Source of the DNA: Janibacter cremeus
Lineage (GTDB): Bacteria; Actinomycetota; Actinomycetes; Actinomycetales; Dermatophilaceae
Assembly: GCF_029395675.1 (NCBI RefSeq)
Contig: NZ_CP115184.1
Location: forward strand, 2,604,001-2,668,000
Reading direction: 5' to 3'
Length of the DNA: 64,000 nucleotides
Below, piece by piece: positions 8,537 to 16,550 of the stretch. Position 1 is the stretch's first letter, and every line of letters starts with the position of its first letter. Position numbers and translations under genes: made by a program. The notes beneath the pieces are model-generated. The model searched no databases, was not told the origin of the DNA, and saw only the letters and a list, made by a program, of their open reading frames with translations.

Positions 8537-10096
8537 ATGGTCACACTGATGAGGCTGGAGGCCCGGGGGATCACCAAGACCTTCGGTTCCAACAACGTGC
8601 TCGAGGACGCCGAGCTGGTCATCCGACCGGGCGAGATCCACGCCCTCATCGGCCAGAACGGCTCGGGCAAGTCGACCCTCGTCAAGGTCCTCACGGGGTA
8701 CCACGCTCCCGACGAGGGCGGCTCGCTCCGGATCGACAACACGGCACTGGCACTGCCGGTCCAGTGGTCCCAGGCCCAGGCTGCAGGGATCTCCGTGGTC
8801 CACCAGGACCTGGGACTGCTGGACCAGCTGTCGGTCGCCGAGAACATCGGTATCGGCGGGTACACGGCCCACCGGATCACCCGGAAGATCGACTGGGCGG
8901 CGCAGCGCGCCGTCGCCAACAGCGTCCTTGCCCGCCTCGGTCTCGACGTGGACCCGAGCACGCCGGTCGCCCGGCTCTCCGCCTCGGCGCGGGCGGAGGT
9001 CGCCATCGCCCGCGCGCTGCGCGACCAGCAGCCGGGTCAGGGCCTGGTGATCCTCGACGAGGCCACCCGGTCGTTGGCCAGGGAGGAGCTCGCTGCCTTC
9101 CACACCCTCCTGCGACGCGTGGTCGCCGATGGCACGAGCGTGCTCATGGTCAGCCACAACCTCGACGAGGTCCTCTCGCTCTCCGACAAGGTGACCGTGC
9201 TGCGTGACGGCCGGGTCGCGGGTGCCGGGGTGGCGACCGCAGACCTCGATGAGGCGGAGCTGGCCCGACTGATGCTCGGCAAGAGCGTCGACGCGGCAAC
9301 CCGCCGCTCGGCCGTCCCCCCGCCCGATGCGCAGGCGATGGTCGTCACCGGCCTCTCCGGTTCCGGCGTGGAGGACCTGGACCTCACCGTGCGCGCCGGT
9401 GAGGTCGTCGGTCTCACCGGACTGCCGGGCTCGGGATTCGAGTCGGTTCCCTACCTCATCACCGGTGCACGCGAGGCCTCCGCCGGTGCCATCGACGTCG
9501 GCGACCGCCGGCTGCGTGCTGCCGGACTGAGCGTGAGCACGGCCCTGCGCAACGGTATCGCCCTGCTCCCCGAGGGACGGATCCGTGAGGGACTCGCCCT
9601 GGAGATGTCGCTCCGCGACAACATCGCCCTGCCCAACCTGAGACGTCGTGGCCGGCCCTGGCACGTGGCACGCGGGTGGCAGGACTCGGACAGCCACCAC
9701 TACATCGACCTCCTCGACATCACGACCACCGGTCCGCAGGCCCTGGTCAAGGAGCTCTCGGGAGGCAACCAACAGAAGGTCCTCCTCGGCAAGTGGCTCT
9801 CCGTCCAGCCCGACTACCTCGTGCTGCACGAGCCCACCCAGGCGGTCGACGTCGGGGCACGTCGGGAGATCCTCACCACGATCGGTGAGGCCGCCGACCG
9901 AGGCATCGGAGTGCTCCACGTGAGCATCGAGCCGAGCGACCTCGTCGAGGTCTGTGACCGCATCCTGGTCTTCCACCCCGATCGCCCCCTCGTCGAGCTG
10001 CGGACGACTGATCCGGACGAGGTGCTGGACGCGATCTACACGACCGCACCGGACACCTCCCCTGCCACCGCCACCGCTGGAGACACTCATGCCTGA
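8537..10096 (+). CDS. Tandem-domain ATPase of a CUT2-type ABC importer
   Basis: This 519-residue ATPase has two ABC domains, as in RbsA/MglA. Domain 1 has Walker A GQNGSGKST and Walker B GLVILDEA, but its signature is LSASARAEVAIARAL, diverged from LSGGQ. Domain 2 has a degenerate Walker A (GLPGSGFES) and an intact signature LSGGNQQKVLLGKW, the usual asymmetry in this family. The ATG at 8537 follows the binding-protein stop by 3 bases; an ATG at 8549 is an alternative. It energises uptake with the preceding binding protein and the following permease. Confidence 0.92.
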   Translation: MVTLMRLEARGITKTFGSNNVLEDAELVIRPGEIHALIGQNGSGKSTLVKVLTGYHAPDEGGSLRIDNTALALPVQWSQAQAAGISVVHQDLGLLDQLSVAENIGIGGYTAHRITRKIDWAAQRAVANSVLARLGLDVDPSTPVARLSASARAEVAIARALRDQQPGQGLVILDEATRSLAREELAAFHTLLRRVVADGTSVLMVSHNLDEVLSLSDKVTVLRDGRVAGAGVATADLDEAELARLMLGKSVDAATRRSAVPPPDAQAMVVTGLSGSGVEDLDLTVRAGEVVGLTGLPGSGFESVPYLITGAREASAGAIDVGDRRLRAAGLSVSTALRNGIALLPEGRIREGLALEMSLRDNIALPNLRRRGRPWHVARGWQDSDSHHYIDLLDITTTGPQALVKELSGGNQQKVLLGKWLSVQPDYLVLHEPTQAVDVGARREILTTIGEAADRGIGVLHVSIEPSDLVEVCDRILVFHPDRPLVELRTTDPDEVLDAIYTTAPDTSPATATAGDTHA

Positions 10097-11183
10097 AATC
10101 CCGACCCCGACCTCGTCACACTCCCGGGTGACGAGCACGGACGACAGCTCGCACCGCACCATCACCGACAGCGGGCAGCCGGCGGACCCGGCCACCCCGC
10201 CGACCCGCACGACGCTGCGCTCGCGCTTCGAGCCCGGCTGGCTGCACGTCCTCACCAGCAGGTATGGCCTGATCGGTGTCTGGGCCGTGATGGTGCTCGT
10301 CTACGCGATCCTCATGCCGACATCGTTCTGGAACGTCGGCGCCCTCTCCTCGATCTTCGGCTCGCAGTCGGTGCTGGTCTTCCTCGCCCTCTCGGCGATG
10401 ACCACCCTCATCGTCGGGGAGTTCGACCTGTCCATCGCCTCGGTCATGGGGATGACGGCGACGACAGTCGCCGTCCTCGGTGGCGTCCACGGATGGCCGA
10501 TCGGCGCAGCCGTGGCGGCGGCGGTCGTCGTCGCGCTCGTGGCCGGCCTGGCCAACGCCTTCTTCGTGGTCTTCATGGACCTGAGCTCACTCGTGGTCAC
10601 CCTGGGCATGGCCACCCTCCTGACCGGCCTGACCCAGATGATCTCCGGGTCCAACATCGTCTCGGTGAACTCACGCGGTCTCGCCGCTCTCGTCGGCCAC
10701 GATGTCCTCGGGCTGCCCCTGAGCTTCTACTACGGCCTCGCGCTCGCGGTGCTCATCGCCTACGTCCTGGGTTGGACACCGCTCGGCCGCGGGATGCTCT
10801 TCATCGGGTCGAACCCCGAGGTCGCGCGCTTGGCGGGCATCCGGGTCAACCGCGTGCGGGTCGGCGCCTACCTCGCCGGAGCCCTGATGTCCGGGCTCTC
10901 GGGGATCATCCTCGTCGGCAGCGTCGGTGGTGTGGACCCGAGCACCACGATGACCTTCCTGCTGCCGGCCCTGGCCGCCGTCTTCCTCGGAACCGCGGTC
11001 GTCCAGCCGGGCCGGTTCAACCCGATCGGCACGATGATCGCCATCTACTTCCTCACGACCGGGATCTTCGGCCTGCAGCTGCTCGGCTTCTCCGGCTGGA
11101 TCCAGAACGTCTTCTACGGCGGCGGTCTCGTCGTCGCCGTCGCCCTGGCCAAGATCATCCGCTCACGCACGACCACGGCCTGA
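10089..11183 (+). CDS. Permease of a CUT2-type ABC importer
   Basis: This 364-residue membrane protein belongs to the BPD_transp_2/RbsC family, with about ten hydrophobic segments and the family motif GEFDLSIASVMGMTA. A hydrophilic N-terminus of about 55 residues, rich in Thr and Ser, precedes the first helix. The ATG overlaps the end of the ATPase gene by 8 bases. Only one permease gene is present, so it presumably homodimerises, as RbsC does. Confidence 0.9.
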   Translation: MPEIPTPTSSHSRVTSTDDSSHRTITDSGQPADPATPPTRTTLRSRFEPGWLHVLTSRYGLIGVWAVMVLVYAILMPTSFWNVGALSSIFGSQSVLVFLALSAMTTLIVGEFDLSIASVMGMTATTVAVLGGVHGWPIGAAVAAAVVVALVAGLANAFFVVFMDLSSLVVTLGMATLLTGLTQMISGSNIVSVNSRGLAALVGHDVLGLPLSFYYGLALAVLIAYVLGWTPLGRGMLFIGSNPEVARLAGIRVNRVRVGAYLAGALMSGLSGIILVGSVGGVDPSTTMTFLLPALAAVFLGTAVVQPGRFNPIGTMIAIYFLTTGIFGLQLLGFSGWIQNVFYGGGLVVAVALAKIIRSRTTTA

Positions 11184-11222
11184 GCTCCCCCCTTCGTCCC
11201 CACCACCCCGACAGAGGACCCG

Positions 11223-12404
11223 ATGAACTCCCCACTGACCCACATCCGTGACCATGCCGCAGAACTGCGGGCGGAAGCCCGCCCCAGCGACGCCCTCGGC
11301 CGCCTGACCGACCGGACCGTGGAGATCCTGCGCGCATCGGAAGGGATGAAGATCCTCCACTCGAAGGACCACGGGGGATTCGAGGGGCACCCCAACGACT
11401 TCGTCGACTGGGCCATCGAGGTCGGCCGCAACCACCCCTCCGCGGGTTGGGTCGCCGGCGTCGTCGGGATCCATCCCTGGGAGATCGCGATCTGGGGACC
11501 GGAGGCCGAGGACGAGGTCTACGGGGCGAAGGGTGAAAGAGCCGACGACTGGGTGTCGTCACCGTATGCGCCCTTCGGCCGGGCGATCCCCGTCGAGGGC
11601 GGCTACCGGTTCACCGGCCGGTGGCCGTTCTCGACCGGAAGCGACCACGTCGAGTGGGCGATCCTCGGCGGGATGGTCGCGGACGAGGACGGGCAGCCGA
11701 CGTCACCACCGACCGTGTGCCACTTCCTGGTCCCGCGCCGCGACTTCGAGATCGTCCCGGACAGCTGGAACGTCATGGGTCTGTCCGGCACCGGGTCCAA
11801 CGACGTGACCGTCGACGCCTTCGTCCCGGAGCACCGGGTGCTCGTTGCGGACGACGTGCGCGGCAACGTGTACACCGATCGTCATCGTCCGGACAGCCCG
11901 TTGTACCGCATGCAGTTCGGTCTGATGTTCCCGCTGGCCATCTCCGCGGGCACCTTCGGGATCGCCCGTGGCGCAGTCGACGCGGCCTACGCACACATCG
12001 AGAAGCGCGTCTCCACGCAGGGGACTGCGAGCAAGGCCGACCCCTTCACGATGCAGGCTCTGGCCAGGGCCGAGTCCGACGTCGAGGCAAGCATCGCCCA
12101 CGTCAAGCTGCTCGTCGGTGACCACTATGACTCGTTGTGCGGTGGTGGCCCCCACATCAGCGTCGAGGACAGGCTGCGATTCCGCATCGACCAGGTGCGC
12201 GCCACCGACCGGGCGATCACGGCTGTCGGCGACCTGTACCGGCTCATGGGCTCCAGCGCCATCCAGCAGGCCTCGCCGCTCGAGCCCTACTGGCGGGACC
12301 TGCAGGTCGCGGCCTCGCACGTGTGCAACGTCCGGGAGATCTGCTACACGGCGTGGGGAGCGCACCAGTTCGGTGGTGCAGTACCCCCGAGCGCCCTCTA
12401 CTGA
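11223..12404 (+). CDS. Acyl-CoA-dehydrogenase-fold flavin monooxygenase 1 (HsaA-like)
   Basis: This 393-residue protein is a two-component (group D) flavin monooxygenase oxygenase component, like HsaA or HpaB-type phenol hydroxylases. Signs are WVAGVVGIHPWEIAIWG, GGYRFTGRWPFSTGSDHVEWAILGG and DSWNVMGLSGTGSNDVTVD. Such enzymes use FADH2 or FMNH2 from a separate reductase to ortho-hydroxylate phenols. The reductase candidate is the fusion protein at 23039-24274. It shares an N-terminal pattern with the second copy at 13451 (HIR-HA--LR-EA-PSD) and is clearly its paralogue. It follows the ABC importer by 39 bases. Confidence 0.85.
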   Translation: MNSPLTHIRDHAAELRAEARPSDALGRLTDRTVEILRASEGMKILHSKDHGGFEGHPNDFVDWAIEVGRNHPSAGWVAGVVGIHPWEIAIWGPEAEDEVYGAKGERADDWVSSPYAPFGRAIPVEGGYRFTGRWPFSTGSDHVEWAILGGMVADEDGQPTSPPTVCHFLVPRRDFEIVPDSWNVMGLSGTGSNDVTVDAFVPEHRVLVADDVRGNVYTDRHRPDSPLYRMQFGLMFPLAISAGTFGIARGAVDAAYAHIEKRVSTQGTASKADPFTMQALARAESDVEASIAHVKLLVGDHYDSLCGGGPHISVEDRLRFRIDQVRATDRAITAVGDLYRLMGSSAIQQASPLEPYWRDLQVAASHVCNVREICYTAWGAHQFGGAVPPSALY

Positions 12405-12431
12405 GTCGTCGCACGGCACGCGGGCCGGGGG

Positions 12432-12461
12432 TTGCCAATAGTCGTTGATGCCCTCTACTCT
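12432..12461 (+). promoter_or_regulatory. Candidate promoter for the hydrolase B operon
   Basis: TTGCCA (12432-12437) and TACTCT (12456-12461) are separated by 18 bases, a plausible sigma-A-type pair. The -10 abuts the operator at 12461-12476, so TetR binding would block polymerase. Confidence 0.5.
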
Positions 12462-12476
12462 GTAGCAACCACTACA
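12461..12476. promoter_or_regulatory. Operator of the TetR regulon
   Basis: TGTAGC-AACC-ACTACA: near-perfect inverted repeat, 77 bases upstream of the hydrolase B start, overlapping the candidate -10 element. Confidence 0.7.
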
Positions 12477-12552
12477 GCAAAGATGCTTGGTCACCGCATC
12501 GACCGCCGCTCCCCGGCGCAGATGCCAAGGCCCCACAGACAAAGGAGTCGTG

Positions 12553-13410
12553 ATGAGTCAGCAGGTCACCGAGGAGAGCACGTCCCGCGAGGTGGAGACT
12601 CCTGACTGGACTATCCACTACAACGAGGCGGGTTCGCCAGACGCGCCCGTGGTGGTGTTCCTCCACGGCTCGGGTCCGGGTGCCACCGGCTGGAGCAACT
12701 TCAAGACGAACATCGTCGAGCTGAGCAAGGACTTCCGGGTCATCGCACCCGACATGCCGGGTTGGGGCCGCTCGTCTGCCGTCACCCGCGACGAGAACGA
12801 CCACGCGAAGGCGGCCGTCCAGCTGCTCGACGCGCTCGGCATCGACAAGGCGGCCTTCGTCGGGAACTCGATGGGTGGGATCACCACCCTGCGCCTGGCC
12901 ACCGAGTACCCCGAGCGGGTCAGCCAGGCCATCACCATGGGTCCGGGCTCGGGCACGGTGCCGATCACCCAGGCCGGTGGCGGTCTCTCCGAGGGCATGA
13001 AGGTTCTTCTTGGTGGATACCGTGAGCCGACCGCCGAGTCGATGAAGGCTCTTGTGCAGGTCATGACCTACGACTCGGAGCGGTTCGGCACGGACGAGCT
13101 GGCCGAGGAGCGGGCTCGCTCCGCCCGGGCGAACCCCGAGCACCTGAAGAACTACCTGGACGGATTCGCTGCCGGCGGTCCGATCGCCAAGTGGTTCAGC
13201 CTCGACGCACTCAAGGACGTCGGCGTGCCCTGCCTCCTCATCCACGGACGCGACGACCGCGTCGTCCACTTCGAGCACTCGTTGCACCTGCTCGCCCGCA
13301 TCCCCGATTCGCGACTCGTCCTGCTCAATCGCTGCGGCCACTGGGCGCAGGTCGAGCACGCGGACGAGTTCAACCGCCTCGTCCGCGACTTCCTGCTCGC
13401 GAACGCCTGA
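12553..13410 (+). CDS. Meta-cleavage-product-type alpha/beta hydrolase B
   Basis: This 285-residue C-C bond hydrolase is related to the one at 5249. It has oxyanion motif HGSGPGATGWSNF, nucleophile GNSMGGITTLRLA, acid HGRDDRVVHFE and His RCGHWAQVEH. I chose the ATG at 12553 because AAAGGAG lies at 12541-12547. It begins a run in which a flavin monooxygenase, an extradiol dioxygenase, a lyase and several dehydrogenases follow closely, so it most likely hydrolyses the ring-fission product made by the dioxygenase at 14665. Why the cluster carries two such hydrolases is unclear. Confidence 0.88.
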   Translation: MSQQVTEESTSREVETPDWTIHYNEAGSPDAPVVVFLHGSGPGATGWSNFKTNIVELSKDFRVIAPDMPGWGRSSAVTRDENDHAKAAVQLLDALGIDKAAFVGNSMGGITTLRLATEYPERVSQAITMGPGSGTVPITQAGGGLSEGMKVLLGGYREPTAESMKALVQVMTYDSERFGTDELAEERARSARANPEHLKNYLDGFAAGGPIAKWFSLDALKDVGVPCLLIHGRDDRVVHFEHSLHLLARIPDSRLVLLNRCGHWAQVEHADEFNRLVRDFLLANA

Positions 13411-13450
13411 CGGCACCCACCCACACCCAGACCACGAAGAGGACTCAACG

Positions 13451-14623
13451 ATGACTTCTCCGATCGAGCACATCCGCAATCACGCCGAGATCCTTCGCAG
13501 CGAGGCGCTGCCCAGCGACCAGGCCGGCCAGCTGACCGACGCGACCGTGAAGGTGCTGCGTGACTCGGGCGTCATGCGCCTGTACGCCCCAGCGGAGTAC
13601 GGCGGCGCCGAAGCACACCCGGTCGAGTTCATGGAGGCCGCCATGGAGGTCGGCCACCACTCCCCCTCGGCCGGTTGGGTCACCGGTGTCGTCGGGGTGC
13701 ACCCGTGGGAGATCGCCATGATGGACCAGCGCCTCCAGAAGGAGATCTGGGACCAGGACCACGACGTGTGGACGGCCTCCCCGTACGCGCCGTTCGGGGT
13801 CGGCACGCCCGTCGACGGCGGCTACCTGTTCACGGGACAGTGGCCCTACTCCACGGGGACCGACGCCTCGGAGTGGGTCATCCTCGGAGGCATGGTCGGC
13901 GACGCCGACGGCAAGGCGCTCATGCCGCCCCAGGTGCGCCACTTCGTGATCCCGCGCAAGGACTACGAGATCGTCGAGGACAGCTGGAACGTCATGGGCC
14001 TGAAGGGCACCGGCTCCAAGGACGTGCGCATGAAGGACGTCTTCGTGCCCGACTACCGCACGGTCGGGGCCGCGGAGATGAACGCCGGTGACTACGAGTA
14101 CCGCCAACCCGGCAAGACCCTCTACCGCCTGAAGTTCCCCGTCGTCTTCTCGGCCGCCATCAACTCCGGCACCCAGGGCATCGCCGAGGGGGCACTCAAG
14201 GTCTTCCGTGACTACGTGATCGAGCGGGTCACGGCCGACCAGCGGGTGGCCAAGCAGGACCCCGTGCTCATGCACGTCTACGCCGAGGCCGCCGCGGACA
14301 TCGCCGCCAGCCGCACGGTTCTGCTTAACGAGATGAAGGAGCTCTACGACTTCGTCGACGGTGGCGGAGAGCTGACGATGACCGAGCGCGTCCGGACCCG
14401 CCGCAACGGCGTGCGGGCAGTCCGCAGGTCCATCGACGCCATCGACCGGCTGTACAAGATCGCCGGCTCGCAGAGCATCCACGAGCGACTGCCGAACGAG
14501 CGCTACTGGCGGGACATGCAGGCGGGCATGACCCACATCTGCAACGTCGACGGTCCCATCTACAACGCCGCGGCCACGCTCGACTTCGGCGGCGAGATCA
14601 CCAACCCCATGCTCTTCGCCTGA
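13451..14623 (+). CDS. Acyl-CoA-dehydrogenase-fold flavin monooxygenase 2 (HsaA-like)
   Basis: This 390-residue oxygenase component is paralogous to the one at 11223. Shared elements are HPWEIA, GGYLFTGQWPYSTGTDASEWVILGG and DSWNVMGLKGTGSKDVRM. Of the two copies it lies nearest the extradiol dioxygenase, so it probably produces the catechol that enzyme cleaves. It needs reduced flavin from a partner reductase. The gap to hydrolase B is 40 bases with a purine-rich RBS (GAAGAGGA). Confidence 0.85.
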   Translation: MTSPIEHIRNHAEILRSEALPSDQAGQLTDATVKVLRDSGVMRLYAPAEYGGAEAHPVEFMEAAMEVGHHSPSAGWVTGVVGVHPWEIAMMDQRLQKEIWDQDHDVWTASPYAPFGVGTPVDGGYLFTGQWPYSTGTDASEWVILGGMVGDADGKALMPPQVRHFVIPRKDYEIVEDSWNVMGLKGTGSKDVRMKDVFVPDYRTVGAAEMNAGDYEYRQPGKTLYRLKFPVVFSAAINSGTQGIAEGALKVFRDYVIERVTADQRVAKQDPVLMHVYAEAAADIAASRTVLLNEMKELYDFVDGGGELTMTERVRTRRNGVRAVRRSIDAIDRLYKIAGSQSIHERLPNERYWRDMQAGMTHICNVDGPIYNAAATLDFGGEITNPMLFA

Positions 14624-14664
14624 CCGCGACAGCGCGCTCTCGAACGACACACAGGAGAACTGCC

Positions 14665-15600
14665 ATGATCACCCGTCTCGCCTATCTCGGAATCACCTCA
14701 CCCAACCACGCCGACTGGCCGGACCTCGCCCGCACGGTCTGGGGGGCCCAGGTCGTCGACGACGGTCCGGACGGCGCGGTGCGCATCAAGATCGACGACG
14801 CCGCGTGGCGGCTGCAGATCCACCCCGGTGAGGAGGACCGCACCGAGTACATCGGCTGGGCGGTCAACTACGAGGAGGACCTCGAGGAGGTCCTGCGCGT
14901 GTGCGCCGAGCTCGACATCGAGCACGAGCGCGGCGACGAGGAGCTCGCGGCATCGCGTGCGGTCAACCGCATCGTCGTCTTCACCGACCCGTGGGGGTTC
15001 CGGCACGAGGTGACCTGGGGCCAGAGCGCCGTGCCGGGCAGCTTCCTGCCGAGCCGGCCGATCAGCGGCTTCGTCACCGGTGAGCAGGGCCTCGGTCACG
15101 TCCTGCTGCTCCTGCCGGACATCGAGGCCGGTCACGAGTTCTTCAGCAACTTCGGTTTCCGTCTCTCGGACAAGATCATCGTCCCCGGACGGCTGAACGC
15201 GCGCTTCTACCACTGCAACAAGCGCCACCACAGCCTGGCGCTGGGCCAGGGCCCGGAAGGCGTCGCGGGAGTGAACCACCTGATGATCGAGGTCGGCGAC
15301 ATGGACGACGTCGGGACCGGCTACGAGCTGGCGCAGGAGCACGACGTGCCGATCACCCTGAGCCTGGGCCGGCACACCAACGACAAGCAGTTCAGCTTCT
15401 ACCACGCGACGCCGAGCAGTTTCCACGTCGAGTACGGCTGGGGTGGTCTCGAGGTCGACGAGGAGGAATGGATCCCGCGCGTCTACGACCGCACCGCCAC
15501 CTGGGGCCACATCCCGGGTGAGGGGACGCAGCGGGGCCCCGGCCTCATGCACCCCCTCGGGGCAGCCGGTGCCGTGATGCACGACGTGCCGGAGGCCTGA
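14665..15600 (+). CDS. Type I extradiol dioxygenase (vicinal-oxygen-chelate, BphC/HsaC-like)
   Basis: This 311-residue two-domain VOC protein is the size of BphC/HsaC. The Fe(II) ligands of the second domain appear as His in GLGHVLLLLP, His in GVNHLMIEVGD and Glu in FHVEYGWGG; the catalytic His/Tyr region NARFYHCNKRHHSLAL is also present. It would cleave a catechol next to its hydroxyls. The 3-substituted catechol preference of the BphC/HsaC branch suggests a substrate bulkier than plain catechol, and a separate catechol 2,3-dioxygenase exists at 27518. The ATG follows AGGAGAA. Confidence 0.9.
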   Translation: MITRLAYLGITSPNHADWPDLARTVWGAQVVDDGPDGAVRIKIDDAAWRLQIHPGEEDRTEYIGWAVNYEEDLEEVLRVCAELDIEHERGDEELAASRAVNRIVVFTDPWGFRHEVTWGQSAVPGSFLPSRPISGFVTGEQGLGHVLLLLPDIEAGHEFFSNFGFRLSDKIIVPGRLNARFYHCNKRHHSLALGQGPEGVAGVNHLMIEVGDMDDVGTGYELAQEHDVPITLSLGRHTNDKQFSFYHATPSSFHVEYGWGGLEVDEEEWIPRVYDRTATWGHIPGEGTQRGPGLMHPLGAAGAVMHDVPEA

Positions 15601-15605
15601 GACCG

Positions 15606-16550
15606 GTGCCATTTCCCCCCTTCGCCCACGCTGCTGAGCTGACGGGGGTGGCCGCGGACGTCACAGCGCACGACAAGCGGATCGCCCTGCGCTCGGCGAT
15701 CGCCGGAGGGACGCTCGTCCTCCCCGGCGCCACCGACGCCATGGGCGCCCGCCTCGTCGAGCGCGCCGGCTTCTCCGCCGGCTACCTCACCGGTGCCGGC
15801 CTGGCCAATGCGACGTACGGGCTACCCGACATCGGCCTCATCTCACTCGCCGAGGTCGCCGACCACGTCGACCGAGTGGCCAGCGCCGTGCAAATACCCC
15901 TCGTCGTCGATGCGGACACCGGCTACGGCAACGCCGTCTCCGCCATGCGCACCGTCCAGAAGCTCGAGCGTGCCGGCGCTGCGGGCATCCAGCTCGAGGA
16001 CCAGGAGATGCCCAAGCGCTGCGGTCATTTCGACAGCCACGCGCTGATTCCGGGGGAGCACATGGCGGCCAAGATCGTCGCCGCCCGACAGGCTCGCCAT
16101 GATGAGGCGACGGTGATCGTCGCCCGGACCGATGCCCGCAGCGTCCACGGCATCGACGAGGCGATCCACCGGGCCAAGCTGTACATCGAGGCCGGCGCCG
16201 ATGTCCTCTTCGTCGAGGCACCGCGCACCAGGGACGAGCTCGAGCTCGTCGGCCGCGAGCTCGCCGGGACGCCGCTGCTCGTCAACGTGGTCGAGGGAGG
16301 CAAGACGCCCCAGATGTCGCTGGAGGAGTACGAGCGGCTCGGTTTCACCGTCGTCCTCTTCGCCAACTACCTCATGCGCTCGATGATGGCGGCAGGGCAG
16401 GAGGCGCTGGCTCACCTCGCCGAGACCGGCGAGACCGCCTCGCGTGAGGACCGAATGGCGACGTGGCAGGACCGGCAGGAGCTGTTCAACCTGCCCCAGT
16501 TCAGCGCTGCGGAGGCCCACTTCGACCGGCTGGGCGAGGCGACGTCATGA
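15606..16550 (+). CDS. Isocitrate lyase/PEP mutase superfamily C-C lyase
   Basis: This 314-residue TIM-barrel protein has the signature KRCGH, as in methylisocitrate and dimethylmalate lyases. DADTGYGN binds metal and the catalytic-loop Cys lies in KRCGH; PGATDAMGARL is the substrate-end motif. The family cleaves or forms C-C bonds next to oxo-acids. It sits where a meta pathway needs an aldolase and could release pyruvate or oxaloacetate from the hydrated ring fragment; this is inference. It starts with GTG 5 bases after the dioxygenase stop. The next gene overlaps it by ATGA. Confidence 0.87.
   Translation: MPFPPFAHAAELTGVAADVTAHDKRIALRSAIAGGTLVLPGATDAMGARLVERAGFSAGYLTGAGLANATYGLPDIGLISLAEVADHVDRVASAVQIPLVVDADTGYGNAVSAMRTVQKLERAGAAGIQLEDQEMPKRCGHFDSHALIPGEHMAAKIVAARQARHDEATVIVARTDARSVHGIDEAIHRAKLYIEAGADVLFVEAPRTRDELELVGRELAGTPLLVNVVEGGKTPQMSLEEYERLGFTVVLFANYLMRSMMAAGQEALAHLAETGETASREDRMATWQDRQELFNLPQFSAAEAHFDRLGEATS

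Noticed and set aside
7214-10255. A 1013-codon open frame on the minus strand opposite the ABC transporter genes
   Set aside because: Composition-driven shadow of the ABC genes; the plus-strand proteins have intact family motifs.
11223-16550. A steroid (hsa) catabolic cluster
   Set aside because: HsaA-, HsaC- and HsaD-like enzymes are present, but KshAB, side-chain beta-oxidation and HsaE/F/G sets are not; the similarity is at the superfamily level.
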